From: Ktedonobacter sp. SOSP1-85
Lineage (GTDB): Bacteria > Chloroflexota > Ktedonobacteria > Ktedonobacterales > Ktedonobacteraceae
Length of the DNA: 64,000 bases
Direction of reading: 5' to 3'
Assembly: GCF_016587415.1 (NCBI RefSeq)
Contig: NZ_BNJI01000001.1
Location: 4,503,501-4,567,500, forward strand
The notes under the pieces were generated by a model. It saw only the letters and a program-made list of their open reading frames with translations. It searched no databases and was not told the DNA's origin. Position numbers and translations under genes: made by a program. Every line of letters begins with the position of its first letter. The first letter of the stretch is position 1. Shown here piece after piece: positions 26,405-36,043 of this stretch.

Positions 26405-27316
26405 ATGCCAACTCAGTCAGATGCCTTACCACACATGGCACACACTTCATCTACGCCGATGATGTTCCCCACTGTCGGTGTGGATATTGGAGGAACCAAC
26501 ACACGTATTGGCCTCTTTGCCTCACTTGATACCCCCACGTTTACCCTGTTGGCGCGTTTTCCGACGCCGCAAGAGTATGCACAGCAGGTGGAGCAGATAT
26601 GTGGGACCCTGCGCGAACATGGCTTACTGAAAGCTCTTGCTGGAATTGGGGTCTCGATTGGTGGGCGGCTTGCGTTGGATGGCCGGATGGTCACGATTGC
26701 CCCCAACTTGTTGGACTATGTTCAGCAGCCCCTGGCCGCCGATCTGGAGACGCGCCTGGGTTGCCCAGCTCGCCTGGCACATGATCCCGTGTGTGGGCTG
26801 CTGGGCGAGAAGCGTTTTGGTGTCCTGGCGTCGAGCGAGCGCTGTGCCTATGTAACGCTCTCCACGGGTACGGGGGCCGCCATACATCTTGAGAAGGCGG
26901 GCGTGGGAGTGACGGTCTCCATTGAGATTGGGCATCAGTTGCTAGATGGAAATGAGTTGCGCTGTCTCTGTGGGCAGATCGGATGCCTGGAGCCTTTTAC
27001 TGGTGGCAGGCAGCTTGAACAACGCTATGGGCGCCCCATCGAGCAATTACAGGACTCGGCCTTCTGGGAGACCTTCAGTGACAAGTTGGCTCTGGGCCTG
27101 GTGAACCTGGCCCAGCTCACCAAGGTTGAGGTTATCGCCGTGAGTGGCGCGATTGCCTTGCATAACCCATTTCTCCTCCCCCTCTTGCAGCAGAAGATAG
27201 ACGCCCGCTTAAACTGGACACGCCTGGTATTGATCCCTGCTCGCCTTAAGGAGGATGCGCCTCTGGTTGGGGCCGCGCTCCTGCTCGCTACACCCGAGGA
27301 ATCGATCTTGCATTGA
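26405..27316 (+). CDS. ROK-family sugar kinase (glucokinase-like)
   Basis: 303 residues. The ATP-binding start VGVDIGGTNTRIGLF is followed by the sugar-site region AHDPVCGLLGEKRFG and STGTGAAIHLEKAG, and by the ROK zinc motif ELRCLCGQIGCLEPFTGG (C-x-C-x4-C). It should phosphorylate glucose or a related hexose such as N-acetylmannosamine in the cytoplasm. There is no N-terminal winged helix, so it is an enzyme and not a NagC-type repressor. Confidence 0.9.
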   Translation: MPTQSDALPHMAHTSSTPMMFPTVGVDIGGTNTRIGLFASLDTPTFTLLARFPTPQEYAQQVEQICGTLREHGLLKALAGIGVSIGGRLALDGRMVTIAPNLLDYVQQPLAADLETRLGCPARLAHDPVCGLLGEKRFGVLASSERCAYVTLSTGTGAAIHLEKAGVGVTVSIEIGHQLLDGNELRCLCGQIGCLEPFTGGRQLEQRYGRPIEQLQDSAFWETFSDKLALGLVNLAQLTKVEVIAVSGAIALHNPFLLPLLQQKIDARLNWTRLVLIPARLKEDAPLVGAALLLATPEESILH

Positions 27317-27647
27317 GGCTCCGCCTGCTGTATCACTCGTGTTGGACCACAAATTCCCTGCTAGAGAGCGCCTGGTTGGTACTATTGGGGGGTGTGGTCC
27401 TATATTTTTTCAATGGGGGTTGGGCCTTGCCGACTGGTAGTTATGGGCCTGGTACAAGGCAAAAAAACTTTTTCGGGATAGAGTCTGGGAAACCTTTTAG
27501 AGTACAATTGCAACACAGCCTTGCTAAACACTTACTGGTCGATAGCCTGTCTCTCTTAACGTGGCTTTCGTGACATGAGAGACGTGTGTTTACAGTCTCG
27601 CTCTATTCTCATTATCTTGACGTGGTTATCTCAAAAAGGAGCTAAGG
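27317..27647. other. Intergenic region upstream of the Clp ATPase
   Basis: No gene. It must contain the Clp ATPase promoter. A TTGACG at about 27617 lacks a proper -10 partner, and no CIRCE inverted repeat was seen. Confidence 0.35.
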
Positions 27648-30182
27648 ATGAAGCAGCCCAAAAAATACAGTAATTATACCCCCGAACTTCGCCAGGTACT
27701 TGCCCTGGCGCGTGAAGAGGCGATTCGCCTCTGCCATCGTTCGGTGGGTAGTGCTCATCTGTTCCTGGGGTTGCTCAAGCTAAATAATCCTCTGATAGAA
27801 GCCCTCTTTGCGTCAATGCATACCAGCCCGTACCGGGTCGCCCAGACCCTGGAGTTTGTGCTTGGATTTGGTCATAAAGCGTTGATCAGCACGCCCGCGC
27901 TCAACCCATCCGCCCGTGCAACGCTCAAAAGAGCTGAAGAGGAGGCCCTATTGGAGAATGAAGAACTTGTTTCGCTAGAGCATCTGCTGCGCGCTATTTT
28001 TGTAGACCAGGACAGCACGACAATGGGGGTGTTGAATACTATGGATATTTCGGCGGACGCTGCACAGAAACAACTCAAACAACTGACGAATAAAGGCTAT
28101 GATAACCTCCAGTTCGCGGTGCGTTTCCAGGCTTTCTATGATGAGACCCCTCTCCTGAATGAGTATAGTCGTGATCTGACTATGGATGCCTTGATGGAGG
28201 AGTTGGAGCCGGTAGTGGGGCGCGAGGTACAGATTGAGCGTATGCTCCAGATTCTGGCACGTCGCTCGAAGAACAATCCTATCCTCATCGGACAACCGGG
28301 TGTCGGTAAGACCGCCCTGGCCGAGGCCTTGGCGACGCGGATTATCGAGGGGCAGGTACCTGACGAGTTTCGCCAGTGTCGCGTGGTCGGATTAGATGTG
28401 GCGTCCCTGGTTGCGGGTACCAAGCTGCGCGGCGATTTTGAGCATCGCCTGCGCGGAGTCATGCGCGAGGTCGCGGCGGCAAAGAACCTGATTCTCTTTA
28501 TCGATGAGGTGCATACCCTGGTGCAGAGTGCGGGTGGCGAGGGGTCGCTTGATGCCGCCAATCTCTTCAAGCCGTTGCTGGCTCGCGGTGAGTTCCGCTG
28601 TATTGGCGCAACGACGATGGAGGAATACCGCCGCCATATCGAGGCTGATCCCGCCCTGGAGCGCCGCTTCCAGCCCGTGATAGTGCCCGAGGCGACTATT
28701 GATGAGACCATCGCCTGTCTGCGCACACTGCGTCCACGCTACGAGACATTCCACGAGGTCAATATCACCAACGCCGCCATCGAGAGTGCCGCGCAACTGT
28801 CGAAGCGCTATATTCAGGGACGCTTCTTGCCCGATAAGGCCATTGACCTGGTTGACGAGGCCTGCGCGCGTGCGCGTGTGAAGCGTTCGCTGCCCCCCCA
28901 GGGGATCCAGCATCTGCGCGACCAGTTGGCAAGCACAACACGTGAGAAAAATTATGCCATCTCGCAGCAGGACTTTCACAAGGGGCTGGTCTTGCTCAAG
29001 CGGGAACAGGAGTTGCGGGGCGAGCTCTGGCTAGCTGAGCAGAGCTGGATGGCTGATGGCGAGGCCTACCCTACGATTGACGAAGAGGCTATTGCGCATA
29101 TTGTGTCCAGCTGGACGGGCATTCCCGTCACACGCCTGACGACCTCTGAACGCCGCATGCTGCTCTCGCTGGAGAATGAATTGCATAAGCGTGTGGTAGG
29201 GCAGCACGAAGCTGTACAGGCCGTCGCACGTGCCGTACGCCGCGCCCGCTCCTCGATGCATGATGGACGGCGCCCAATTGGTTCCTTCCTGTTTGTGGGA
29301 CCAACCGGCGTAGGGAAGACAGAGCTGGCGCGTGCCCTGGCGGAGACCATTTTCACGGATAGCAAGGCACTCATACGTTTTGATATGTCCGAATTTATGG
29401 AGAGCCACCACGCCTCGCGCTTGATTGGTACTCCTGTCGGCTATGCCGGCTCTGACCAGCCTGGACAGCTTGTGGAGGCCGTGCGTCGCCAGCCGTATAG
29501 CGTGGTACTCTTCGACGAGATCGAGAAGGCGCACCCCAAGGTATTTGATCTGCTCTTGCAGATTCTGGATGATGGTGTGTTGACGGATGCGCATGGACAG
29601 AGCGTCTCCTTCAGAGATACGATTATTATTCTGACCTCGAACGCAGGAGCTGAGCAGCTCTCGACCGGTTCGATGGCCTTTACTCCACGGCAGAAGAATG
29701 CCCAGGTACGACAGCAGGAGGATACGGAGCGTATTCGCCAGCGCGTCTTGCCGGCCTTGAAAGGGATGTTCCGTCCTGAACTGCTCAATCGCTTTGATGA
29801 TATCATCGTCTTCCATTCGTTGACGCGTGAGCACCTGAACCAGATCGTAGATATGATGATCCATCAGACCCAGAGCCGTCTGAATGAGCGCTTTACCGCC
29901 CTGCCAGTGACCTTGACGGTAACCCCTCAGGCACGTCATTTCCTGGTGCAGCATGGCTATGATGTCTCCTATGGTGCGCGCCAGTTGCGTCGCACGATCC
30001 AGTCTCTGCTGAATGATTTGCTCGCTGAGGCCATTCTGCGTGGCGCAATAGAGGAGGGCGACCAGGTGACCGTGGATAGTGATAGCGAGAACGGCACACT
30101 GGTAATCGAGCACGAGTCAGCCGTAGCGGCCCTCGCTACGGTCGAGGCAAGCTCCGTCGTGGCCAAAATACACGCCGCATAA
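27648..30182 (+). CDS. clpC: ClpC-type AAA+ protein unfoldase
   Basis: 844 residues from ATG with AAGGAG at a good distance. The N-domain has two Clp_N repeats (REEAIRLCHRSVGSAHLFLGLL; EEALLENEELVSLEHLLRAI). D1 ATPase: GQPGVGKTALAEALA with Walker B ILFIDEVHTLV. A short middle domain (about 420-485) is of the length expected for ClpC and not the long ClpB coil. D2: GPTGVGKTELARALA with VVLFDEIEKAHP and ILTSNAGA, then the C-terminal D2-small domain with SYGARQLRRTIQ. It would feed damaged proteins to ClpP or act as a chaperone. It stands alone, without CtsR/McsAB neighbours. Confidence 0.9.
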   Translation: MKQPKKYSNYTPELRQVLALAREEAIRLCHRSVGSAHLFLGLLKLNNPLIEALFASMHTSPYRVAQTLEFVLGFGHKALISTPALNPSARATLKRAEEEALLENEELVSLEHLLRAIFVDQDSTTMGVLNTMDISADAAQKQLKQLTNKGYDNLQFAVRFQAFYDETPLLNEYSRDLTMDALMEELEPVVGREVQIERMLQILARRSKNNPILIGQPGVGKTALAEALATRIIEGQVPDEFRQCRVVGLDVASLVAGTKLRGDFEHRLRGVMREVAAAKNLILFIDEVHTLVQSAGGEGSLDAANLFKPLLARGEFRCIGATTMEEYRRHIEADPALERRFQPVIVPEATIDETIACLRTLRPRYETFHEVNITNAAIESAAQLSKRYIQGRFLPDKAIDLVDEACARARVKRSLPPQGIQHLRDQLASTTREKNYAISQQDFHKGLVLLKREQELRGELWLAEQSWMADGEAYPTIDEEAIAHIVSSWTGIPVTRLTTSERRMLLSLENELHKRVVGQHEAVQAVARAVRRARSSMHDGRRPIGSFLFVGPTGVGKTELARALAETIFTDSKALIRFDMSEFMESHHASRLIGTPVGYAGSDQPGQLVEAVRRQPYSVVLFDEIEKAHPKVFDLLLQILDDGVLTDAHGQSVSFRDTIIILTSNAGAEQLSTGSMAFTPRQKNAQVRQQEDTERIRQRVLPALKGMFRPELLNRFDDIIVFHSLTREHLNQIVDMMIHQTQSRLNERFTALPVTLTVTPQARHFLVQHGYDVSYGARQLRRTIQSLLNDLLAEAILRGAIEEGDQVTVDSDSENGTLVIEHESAVAALATVEASSVVAKIHAA

Positions 30183-30318
30183 GAAGTGCGTACATCTCTA
30201 TCGGGAGCAAGCCGGTGTCGGTTGCTCCCTTTCTTTTATTTAACCTTTTATATAACTTAAGAAGAGAAATTGCGCGTTTATCGCATTAAATTAACTATAT
30301 ATGATATATGCATTAAGT

Positions 30319-30347
30319 TTGACTTGCGAATATTTTGCTGTTATGAT
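30319..30347 (+). promoter_or_regulatory. Sigma-70-type promoter
   Basis: TTGACT (30319-30324), 17-base spacer, TATGAT (30342-30347), within an AT-rich stretch. Transcription would begin about 35 bases before the GTG at 30392. Confidence 0.75.
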
Positions 30348-30391
30348 ACTACCATATTTCAACATTGAGCCGCGATATGGGGGGATATACG

Positions 30392-31375
30392 GTGAGCGAG
30401 GTACAAACCTGGCGTGAGTTCCTCGGAAGGATTATTCATGATCCTCAAGAGAAGCAGCGCATCGCTAGTCTACTTAACATCAGTCCCGTGACGCTTACAC
30501 GCTGGGCCAGTGGCGAATCAACTCCTCGAACACAGAATTTACGCCAGTTGCTCCAGACTTTGCCAGAACATCGTGCCAGGTTTGTGGAGTTGTTACCTGA
30601 GGAAGTGGGCAAGCCCTTTAGAGATCCCGATTTGCTAGAGGAGAGCACGGAGAATCTTGAGATTCCTGCGCTTTTTTACTCGCGCATCGTTAATGCCCAT
30701 TGTGACCTGACGGCTATTCTGCGCTTCAATGCGATTTGCGATCTGGTGTTACAGCAGGCGCTCAAGCATCTCGATCCACACCGGGTCGGCCTGGAATTGA
30801 CGGTTATCACATGTATGCCACCAGGTGAGGGGGGCAAAGTGCGTAGCGTGCGTGAAATCATTGGGCGCGGTACGCCACCCTGGGATCGTGAGCTGGAGCA
30901 TCATACGGCCTTTCTCGGTGCGGAGTCCCTGGCGGGCTATGTTATCAATATGGGGCGCGCGCGCGTGGTGACAGAGCGTTCTGAGGGCTTCCAGTTTTTC
31001 CCCATTGTCTGGGGAGAGCACGAGCAAAGCGCTATGGCCTACCCTATTCTCCTGGGCGATACCATCGCAGGGTGCCTCCTTGGTTTAAGTACGCGCCCGA
31101 AATTCTTCCTTCCCGAGTCACGTCAGGCGCTTTTTGCGGCCTACACTGAGCTGATGAATATTGCCTTTCAGCCGGGTGCCTATTATCCACTACAACAGGT
31201 AGAGTTGTGTCAGATGCCGCCCTATCCCTTGCAGCAAAGCTATCTCACTCATTTTCGTAGCTGGGTATCACAGCTGATGATGCGTGAGCGGCTACGCGTG
31301 AACGAGGCTGAGCAGCTGGTCTGGCAACAGATCGAGCAGAAGTTGTTGCAACTTCAGATGCAGGGTGCCCACTAG
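30392..31375 (+). CDS. HTH (XRE-like) regulator with GAF-like sensory domain
   Basis: 327 residues from GTG 30392, preferred because a G-rich ribosome site precedes it; a TTG nine codons upstream is the alternative. Residues about 1-60 form a helix-turn-helix of the XRE type (RIASLLNISPVTLTRWASGE, STPRTQNLRQLLQ). Residues about 90-260 have the strand and helix order of a GAF-like domain (NAICDLVLQQALKHLDPHRVGLELTVITC; QSAMAYPILLGDTIAGCLLGLS). The end is helical. It is probably a small-molecule-responsive transcription factor. The unrelated-looking GAF-like protein at 38.7 kb may share the sensory part. Confidence 0.65.
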   Translation: MSEVQTWREFLGRIIHDPQEKQRIASLLNISPVTLTRWASGESTPRTQNLRQLLQTLPEHRARFVELLPEEVGKPFRDPDLLEESTENLEIPALFYSRIVNAHCDLTAILRFNAICDLVLQQALKHLDPHRVGLELTVITCMPPGEGGKVRSVREIIGRGTPPWDRELEHHTAFLGAESLAGYVINMGRARVVTERSEGFQFFPIVWGEHEQSAMAYPILLGDTIAGCLLGLSTRPKFFLPESRQALFAAYTELMNIAFQPGAYYPLQQVELCQMPPYPLQQSYLTHFRSWVSQLMMRERLRVNEAEQLVWQQIEQKLLQLQMQGAH

Positions 31376-31552
31376 CTCTGCTCTCTTGACCCTGGCTTCC
31401 CTGATATTTATAATTCAAGCAGTTTCCTTTTTGGCAGAGGAAATAATGGGATTGGTGTAGCTTCGCGGGCACCTCACTCACGTGGTGAGCGATTTCGTGG
31501 CGCTCGGTAGATGAGAGTATGCTTGCCAATGTATAGCAGAGGATAGCATTAT

Positions 31553-33385
31553 ATGCGACGAAAGTTTGTATGGCACTGGCAGCTCTCACTGCTCCTGGTT
31601 ATTGCTCTTCTAGGTCTAGGTGCACGCCTGTATGGTCTCAACTGGGATATGGGAGAGAATTTTCATCCAGATGAGCGGGAAATCTTATTTCGCGTGGCTG
31701 CTTTGGGTTGGCCAGCCAGCATGGCCCAATTCCTAGATCCAGATCACTCACCTCTTAATCCACATTTTTTTGCCTATGGTTCGCTGCCCCTCTACCTGCT
31801 GGCTGGTACCTGGTCTCTGCTTTCGCGCCTCTTTGCCTGGCCTCTGTCTTATACCGCACTCTCCCTGGTGGGAAGAGCGGTCTCGGCACTCTTTGATACA
31901 GGCTCGCTCCTGTTGACAGCCTGGCTGGCGCGCCTTTTGACGCAGGAGCGTGGCTTTAGTTATCGTGCAAGCTGGAGTGTGGCTCTGCTGGCGGCGGGCC
32001 TGGTCGCGTTTACGCCCCTACAGTTGCAACTCTCGCATTTCTATACTGTAGATACACTCTTGCTCTTTTTTGAGCTCTTGACGCTTGTGGGATGTGTCAA
32101 ATATGTCTTGACGCGCCATGACCTCTTCTGGCTTAGCTGGACTGGTATTAGCTTTGGCCTGGCCCTGGCGACCAAGTTTAGCGCGGCTCCGCTGGGTTTA
32201 CCTATAGTCATTGCGGTGCTGTTGCGCTACCTGCGTAAGCGTGATATTGCGGAGGCGCTGGTTGGTTTCCTGTTCCCGCTCTTGCTGGCGGTGGTGGCCT
32301 TTTTTGTGACACAGCCATATGCCTGGCTGGATATGCATAACTATATTGCGCAGGTGACGGAGCAGGGCTCGATGGCGCGGGGCGGCCTCGATTACCCCTA
32401 TGTCCGACAATTCGCGGAGACGCTGCCCTATCTCTACCAGGGCTATAACCTGCTCTTCTGGGGTCTGGGCTTGACGCTAGGCCTGGCTGCCATCTGTGGT
32501 TTCTGCTGGGGGATCTGGGCGACCTGGCGGGGTACCCTGGCCTCAACCTGGTGGATTGTTTTCGCCTGGATGGTGACGTATAGCGCCATCACCGGGAGTT
32601 TCTATGTCAAGTTTATGCGCTATCTCTTGCCAATCTATCCCCTATGTGCACTCCTGGCTGCGACCGTCCTGGTCGCGCTGGTAGCAGCGGGCTGGTCCGC
32701 GCCACCTGTCAAGGCTCCTGCTGGCTTCTGGAGGCACCTACGAGGTGGCTATGGCCCTCGTTTGGTGACAGGAGCCCTACTGGTGCTGGTAGTGGGAGGA
32801 ACGCTCTTTCAGGGCCTGGCACTCTTGCAGGTCTATAGCCAGCCCAATACGCGTATCCAGGCTTCGCGCTGGCTGTACGCGCACCTGGCGCGTGGCAGTG
32901 TCCTGACATACGAGCAATGGGATGATGCCTTGCCCGTGGCTATCGATGGCCACGATCCCTCCTATTTTGCCCAGGCAAGCTACGCGGATGCGCAGGGGAA
33001 TATGACCACGGGTCTGGGTCTCTATGATGATGACACGCTGGCAAAGGCGCGGGTCCTGGCCCGGCTCTTGCCCACCCTCAATGCGATTACTATGGCCTCT
33101 GATCGTTTGGATAAATCGATTCCTCGGATGCCTGAGCGCTATCCCTTAACTATCCGCTACTACCAACTCTTGTTCCAGGGACAGCTTGGCTTTCGGCTGG
33201 CGGCGCAGTTTGAGGTGCGTCCACACCTGTTAGGTATTACCCTTGACGATAGTATGGCGGATGAGAGCTATTCGGTCTTTGATCATCCTATGGTGCGCAT
33301 CTTTGTGCATCAGCAGCCATACCCCTATACATCCGAGCAGGTGTATCAAAAGTTAATTAGCGGCCTTTCACTGCCAGAGAAGTAA
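31553..33385 (+). CDS. GT39-like multi-span glycosyltransferase
   Basis: 610 residues with about 11-12 membrane spans. The first external loop carries the acidic motif of PMT/ArnT-type enzymes (NFHPDEREILFRV), where D-E follow the first span. Membrane segments continue to about residue 430. A soluble C-terminal region of 170 residues (ASRWLYAHLARGSVLTYEQWDD ...) completes the protein. Such enzymes use lipid-linked sugars at the outer face of the membrane. It is the first of three large rightward membrane proteins and is probably linked to their pathway. Confidence 0.75.
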   Translation: MRRKFVWHWQLSLLLVIALLGLGARLYGLNWDMGENFHPDEREILFRVAALGWPASMAQFLDPDHSPLNPHFFAYGSLPLYLLAGTWSLLSRLFAWPLSYTALSLVGRAVSALFDTGSLLLTAWLARLLTQERGFSYRASWSVALLAAGLVAFTPLQLQLSHFYTVDTLLLFFELLTLVGCVKYVLTRHDLFWLSWTGISFGLALATKFSAAPLGLPIVIAVLLRYLRKRDIAEALVGFLFPLLLAVVAFFVTQPYAWLDMHNYIAQVTEQGSMARGGLDYPYVRQFAETLPYLYQGYNLLFWGLGLTLGLAAICGFCWGIWATWRGTLASTWWIVFAWMVTYSAITGSFYVKFMRYLLPIYPLCALLAATVLVALVAAGWSAPPVKAPAGFWRHLRGGYGPRLVTGALLVLVVGGTLFQGLALLQVYSQPNTRIQASRWLYAHLARGSVLTYEQWDDALPVAIDGHDPSYFAQASYADAQGNMTTGLGLYDDDTLAKARVLARLLPTLNAITMASDRLDKSIPRMPERYPLTIRYYQLLFQGQLGFRLAAQFEVRPHLLGITLDDSMADESYSVFDHPMVRIFVHQQPYPYTSEQVYQKLISGLSLPEK

Positions 33386-33402
33386 GGTAAAGTATGTCTG
33401 GT

Positions 33403-33427
33403 GGTGGGCTGGCAAAGCCAGCCTACC
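33403..33427. terminator. Hairpin between GT39-like and YYY genes
   Basis: Arms 33403-33413 and 33417-33427 (11 pairs, one G-T), loop AAA. It has no T-run, so may only partly stop transcription into the next gene. Confidence 0.65.
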
Positions 33428-33568
33428 ATCGGACACTCTTGACCCAGAGGGGCGTTTGTGCGCAGAGGCAGGCCCAATGGTCATGACTGTAGAGCTTGAT
33501 GATATGAAGGAACGGCAGGATGTGCCGTTTATATATTTAGTAGAGTCCTCTATTCAGGTTGAGAAGCT

Positions 33569-35971
33569 ATGCTGGAATTATTACAGATGTGGGCGCTGAT
33601 TGAGGTTATCGGTCTGATCGGTTTCCCACTCGCTTTGATGGTCTTTCATAATTTGCCCGATCGGGGCTGGGCATTTAGTAAGTCGCTGGGAGCGATTGTC
33701 TTTGTATTTTGTGCCTGGTGTCCGCTGATGTGGCTGCGTTTTTTGCCCTATACCCGGCTCTTTCTGGTGGGAGTGCTGTGTATTCTCGCGGCGCTGGCGC
33801 TATTTGGCTGGAGGAAGACATATCACGAGGTTGGCAAGGTCCTGCGTGTGAACCTGGGATATGTGATAGCGACCGAGATTATTTTTCTGGGAATGATGTG
33901 TCTGCTGGGATGGGTACGCTCCTTTGGTCCTGAGATTCGGGGCTGGGAGATGTTTATGGATGAAGGCTTCCTGGCATCTATTCTGCGCAGCGAGCATCTC
34001 CCGCCAGCTGATATGTGGTATGCCGGCTCGCCCATCAACTACTACTATTACGCGCACTTTTTTATCGCGACGCTGGCGAAACTGCTCAATCAACCCTCCT
34101 ATATTGCTTTTAATACGGGTATCTGCCTGCTCTTTGGCTTAACTGGCCTCAATTTCTTTGGCGTGACCTGCAATATCGTGGCCTGGGCGCGTTACCTACG
34201 CAGCAAGGTGCATGCAGGAGGGACTGTCTCACAGGAGCATCCCTCGACGGTGTATCCGCCGCTGGCGGGCGGCATTGTCTTTGGCCTGCTCACGATTGTG
34301 ATGGCCCTGCTCATGGGCAACTTGGCCGCGACACAGTTATGGTGGCAGAACCATGGCATGGTAACGACCACGTTTGACCAGGCCTACACCTTCTGGGTTG
34401 GCCCCTCGCGGGTCATCAATAAGACGATCAATGAGTTTCCCGCCTTTAGCTTTCTCCTGTCCTGCTTTCATGCGCATGTGCTGGCCTTTGCCTTTACCGT
34501 GCTGGGGATTGGCGCCGTTTTCAATCTCTTTTTAGAGCCTACAGGGCGCGGCTTAAACGTCTTTGGTGAGAGCTGGCGGCTGGTACTGACCCTTGTTTGC
34601 ACCGCCTTGATCCTGGGTGGGCTCTTCTTGATGAATGGGTGGGATTATCCAACCTATGTGGGACTTTGTCTGGCTTGTATCGCGCTTCAACAATGGCTTA
34701 CCTACCAGCGGAACTTTTCGTGGGTGTTGGTCGTCGATATCGTTGTGGCCTGTGTCTCGCTTGTTGTGTTGACATTTCTGTTGTATCTGCCCTTTTTTAT
34801 CACGTTTGTCTCGCCAGCGCAGGGCGTGGGACTGGTGAAGCCGGGAAATCGCTCGGCGCTCGGTAGCGAGTGGCTTATTTACGGTATTTTCGCCTTTGTG
34901 GTGCTCTCGTTTCTCTTTGCCAGCGCGTTGAAGCGCCCACTGCTGGACCTGGCGGAGCTGTATCCGCAGGAGACACCCTCCTGGTTGACACTGAGCAATT
35001 CACGCTTTGCCTGGTTACTTGTGGCTATCTTACTGGTGGCGGGCCTGCTGGTTCTGGTCCTGGTACCTAATAGCGCCACGCTTCTGGTGGCGGCGGGTAT
35101 TGCGCTGGCGGCGTTTCTGCTCGCGCTCTATCACCTGGGAGACCGCGCCCATGCCTACCCACTTTTGTTGGGGGCCTTAGCCTTTCTGCTCATCGCGGGC
35201 TGTGAAGTCTTCTTCCTGCGCGATGTCTTTGCGGACCAGGACCCGCGCATGAACACAGTCTTTAAATTCTATTTTCAGGCCTGGGCGTTGCTCTCAATTG
35301 CCTCGGGTGCTGGCTTATACTTTCTCTGGCAGAGTTTTCGCCCTGTGAAAATTGGCGCACTTGTGGCATACTGGTGGCAAATGGCTGGAGTCGTGGGCTG
35401 GTATGCATTATTGCTGCTCTTCCTGTTGTCTGGCATGCTCTATCCTTTGCAGGCCCCCTATGCGCGTTATGGGCCAGGAAAATTTCCTTTGCCGAGTCGT
35501 CTGTTGGCCTCAACGGGAAGCTTAAATGGGCTTGATTACTTACGGAGCGATCCAACGTATCCGGGCGACTATGATGCTATTCTCTGGCTCAACACGCATG
35601 TACAGGGGAACCCTGGCATCGTGGAGGCGGTTGGCGCCGAATATTCTGAATATGGACGGATCTCCATCTTTACTGGCCTGTCGAGCCCGATCAACTGGCC
35701 TGGGCATGAACTGCAATGGCGTGTGACAATGTTGCATACAGCGCAGAACTCGGAGGATTTCAACCAGCGGCAGACAGCGGTTGACTTAATCTACCAGGAT
35801 CCTGATAAGAAGATAGTCCTGCAAAATATGGCGCGTTACAACATCCAGTATCTATACGTTGGGCCTTTAGAGTATCGAAAGTACCAGGCGGCTGATCTCC
35901 ATCGTTTTGCCGCTTTTATGCAAATTGTCTATAATGCGAATGGTGTGACCATTTACAAAGTCAACGTGTAA
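33569..35971 (+). CDS. DUF2298 / Chlor_Arch_YYY membrane protein
   Basis: 800 residues, about 14 membrane spans. The naming motif is present: AGSPINYYYYAHFFIATL (near residue 155), after the acidic EMFMDEGFLASIL loop. Later, FLRDVFADQDPRMNTVFKFYFQAW is typical of the family. The C-terminal 130 residues are soluble with an LNTHVQGNPGIVEAVGAEYSEYG section. The family is known from Chloroflexi and archaea and is thought to be a GT-C-type glycosyltransferase; the substrate is unknown. It is 72 bases upstream of the Agl23-like gene. Confidence 0.85.
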   Translation: MLELLQMWALIEVIGLIGFPLALMVFHNLPDRGWAFSKSLGAIVFVFCAWCPLMWLRFLPYTRLFLVGVLCILAALALFGWRKTYHEVGKVLRVNLGYVIATEIIFLGMMCLLGWVRSFGPEIRGWEMFMDEGFLASILRSEHLPPADMWYAGSPINYYYYAHFFIATLAKLLNQPSYIAFNTGICLLFGLTGLNFFGVTCNIVAWARYLRSKVHAGGTVSQEHPSTVYPPLAGGIVFGLLTIVMALLMGNLAATQLWWQNHGMVTTTFDQAYTFWVGPSRVINKTINEFPAFSFLLSCFHAHVLAFAFTVLGIGAVFNLFLEPTGRGLNVFGESWRLVLTLVCTALILGGLFLMNGWDYPTYVGLCLACIALQQWLTYQRNFSWVLVVDIVVACVSLVVLTFLLYLPFFITFVSPAQGVGLVKPGNRSALGSEWLIYGIFAFVVLSFLFASALKRPLLDLAELYPQETPSWLTLSNSRFAWLLVAILLVAGLLVLVLVPNSATLLVAAGIALAAFLLALYHLGDRAHAYPLLLGALAFLLIAGCEVFFLRDVFADQDPRMNTVFKFYFQAWALLSIASGAGLYFLWQSFRPVKIGALVAYWWQMAGVVGWYALLLLFLLSGMLYPLQAPYARYGPGKFPLPSRLLASTGSLNGLDYLRSDPTYPGDYDAILWLNTHVQGNPGIVEAVGAEYSEYGRISIFTGLSSPINWPGHELQWRVTMLHTAQNSEDFNQRQTAVDLIYQDPDKKIVLQNMARYNIQYLYVGPLEYRKYQAADLHRFAAFMQIVYNANGVTIYKVNV

Positions 35972-36043
35972 TCACGGGTTGAAATAGATCAAGCATTCAC
36001 TTGAGCGATTATTTATGCTAAGCCGTGCAAGGAGGAAGAGTCT

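Noticed and set aside
29031..30113. 360-residue minus-strand frame
   Set aside because: Antisense of the second ATPase domain of the Clp protein; composition follows codon mirroring.
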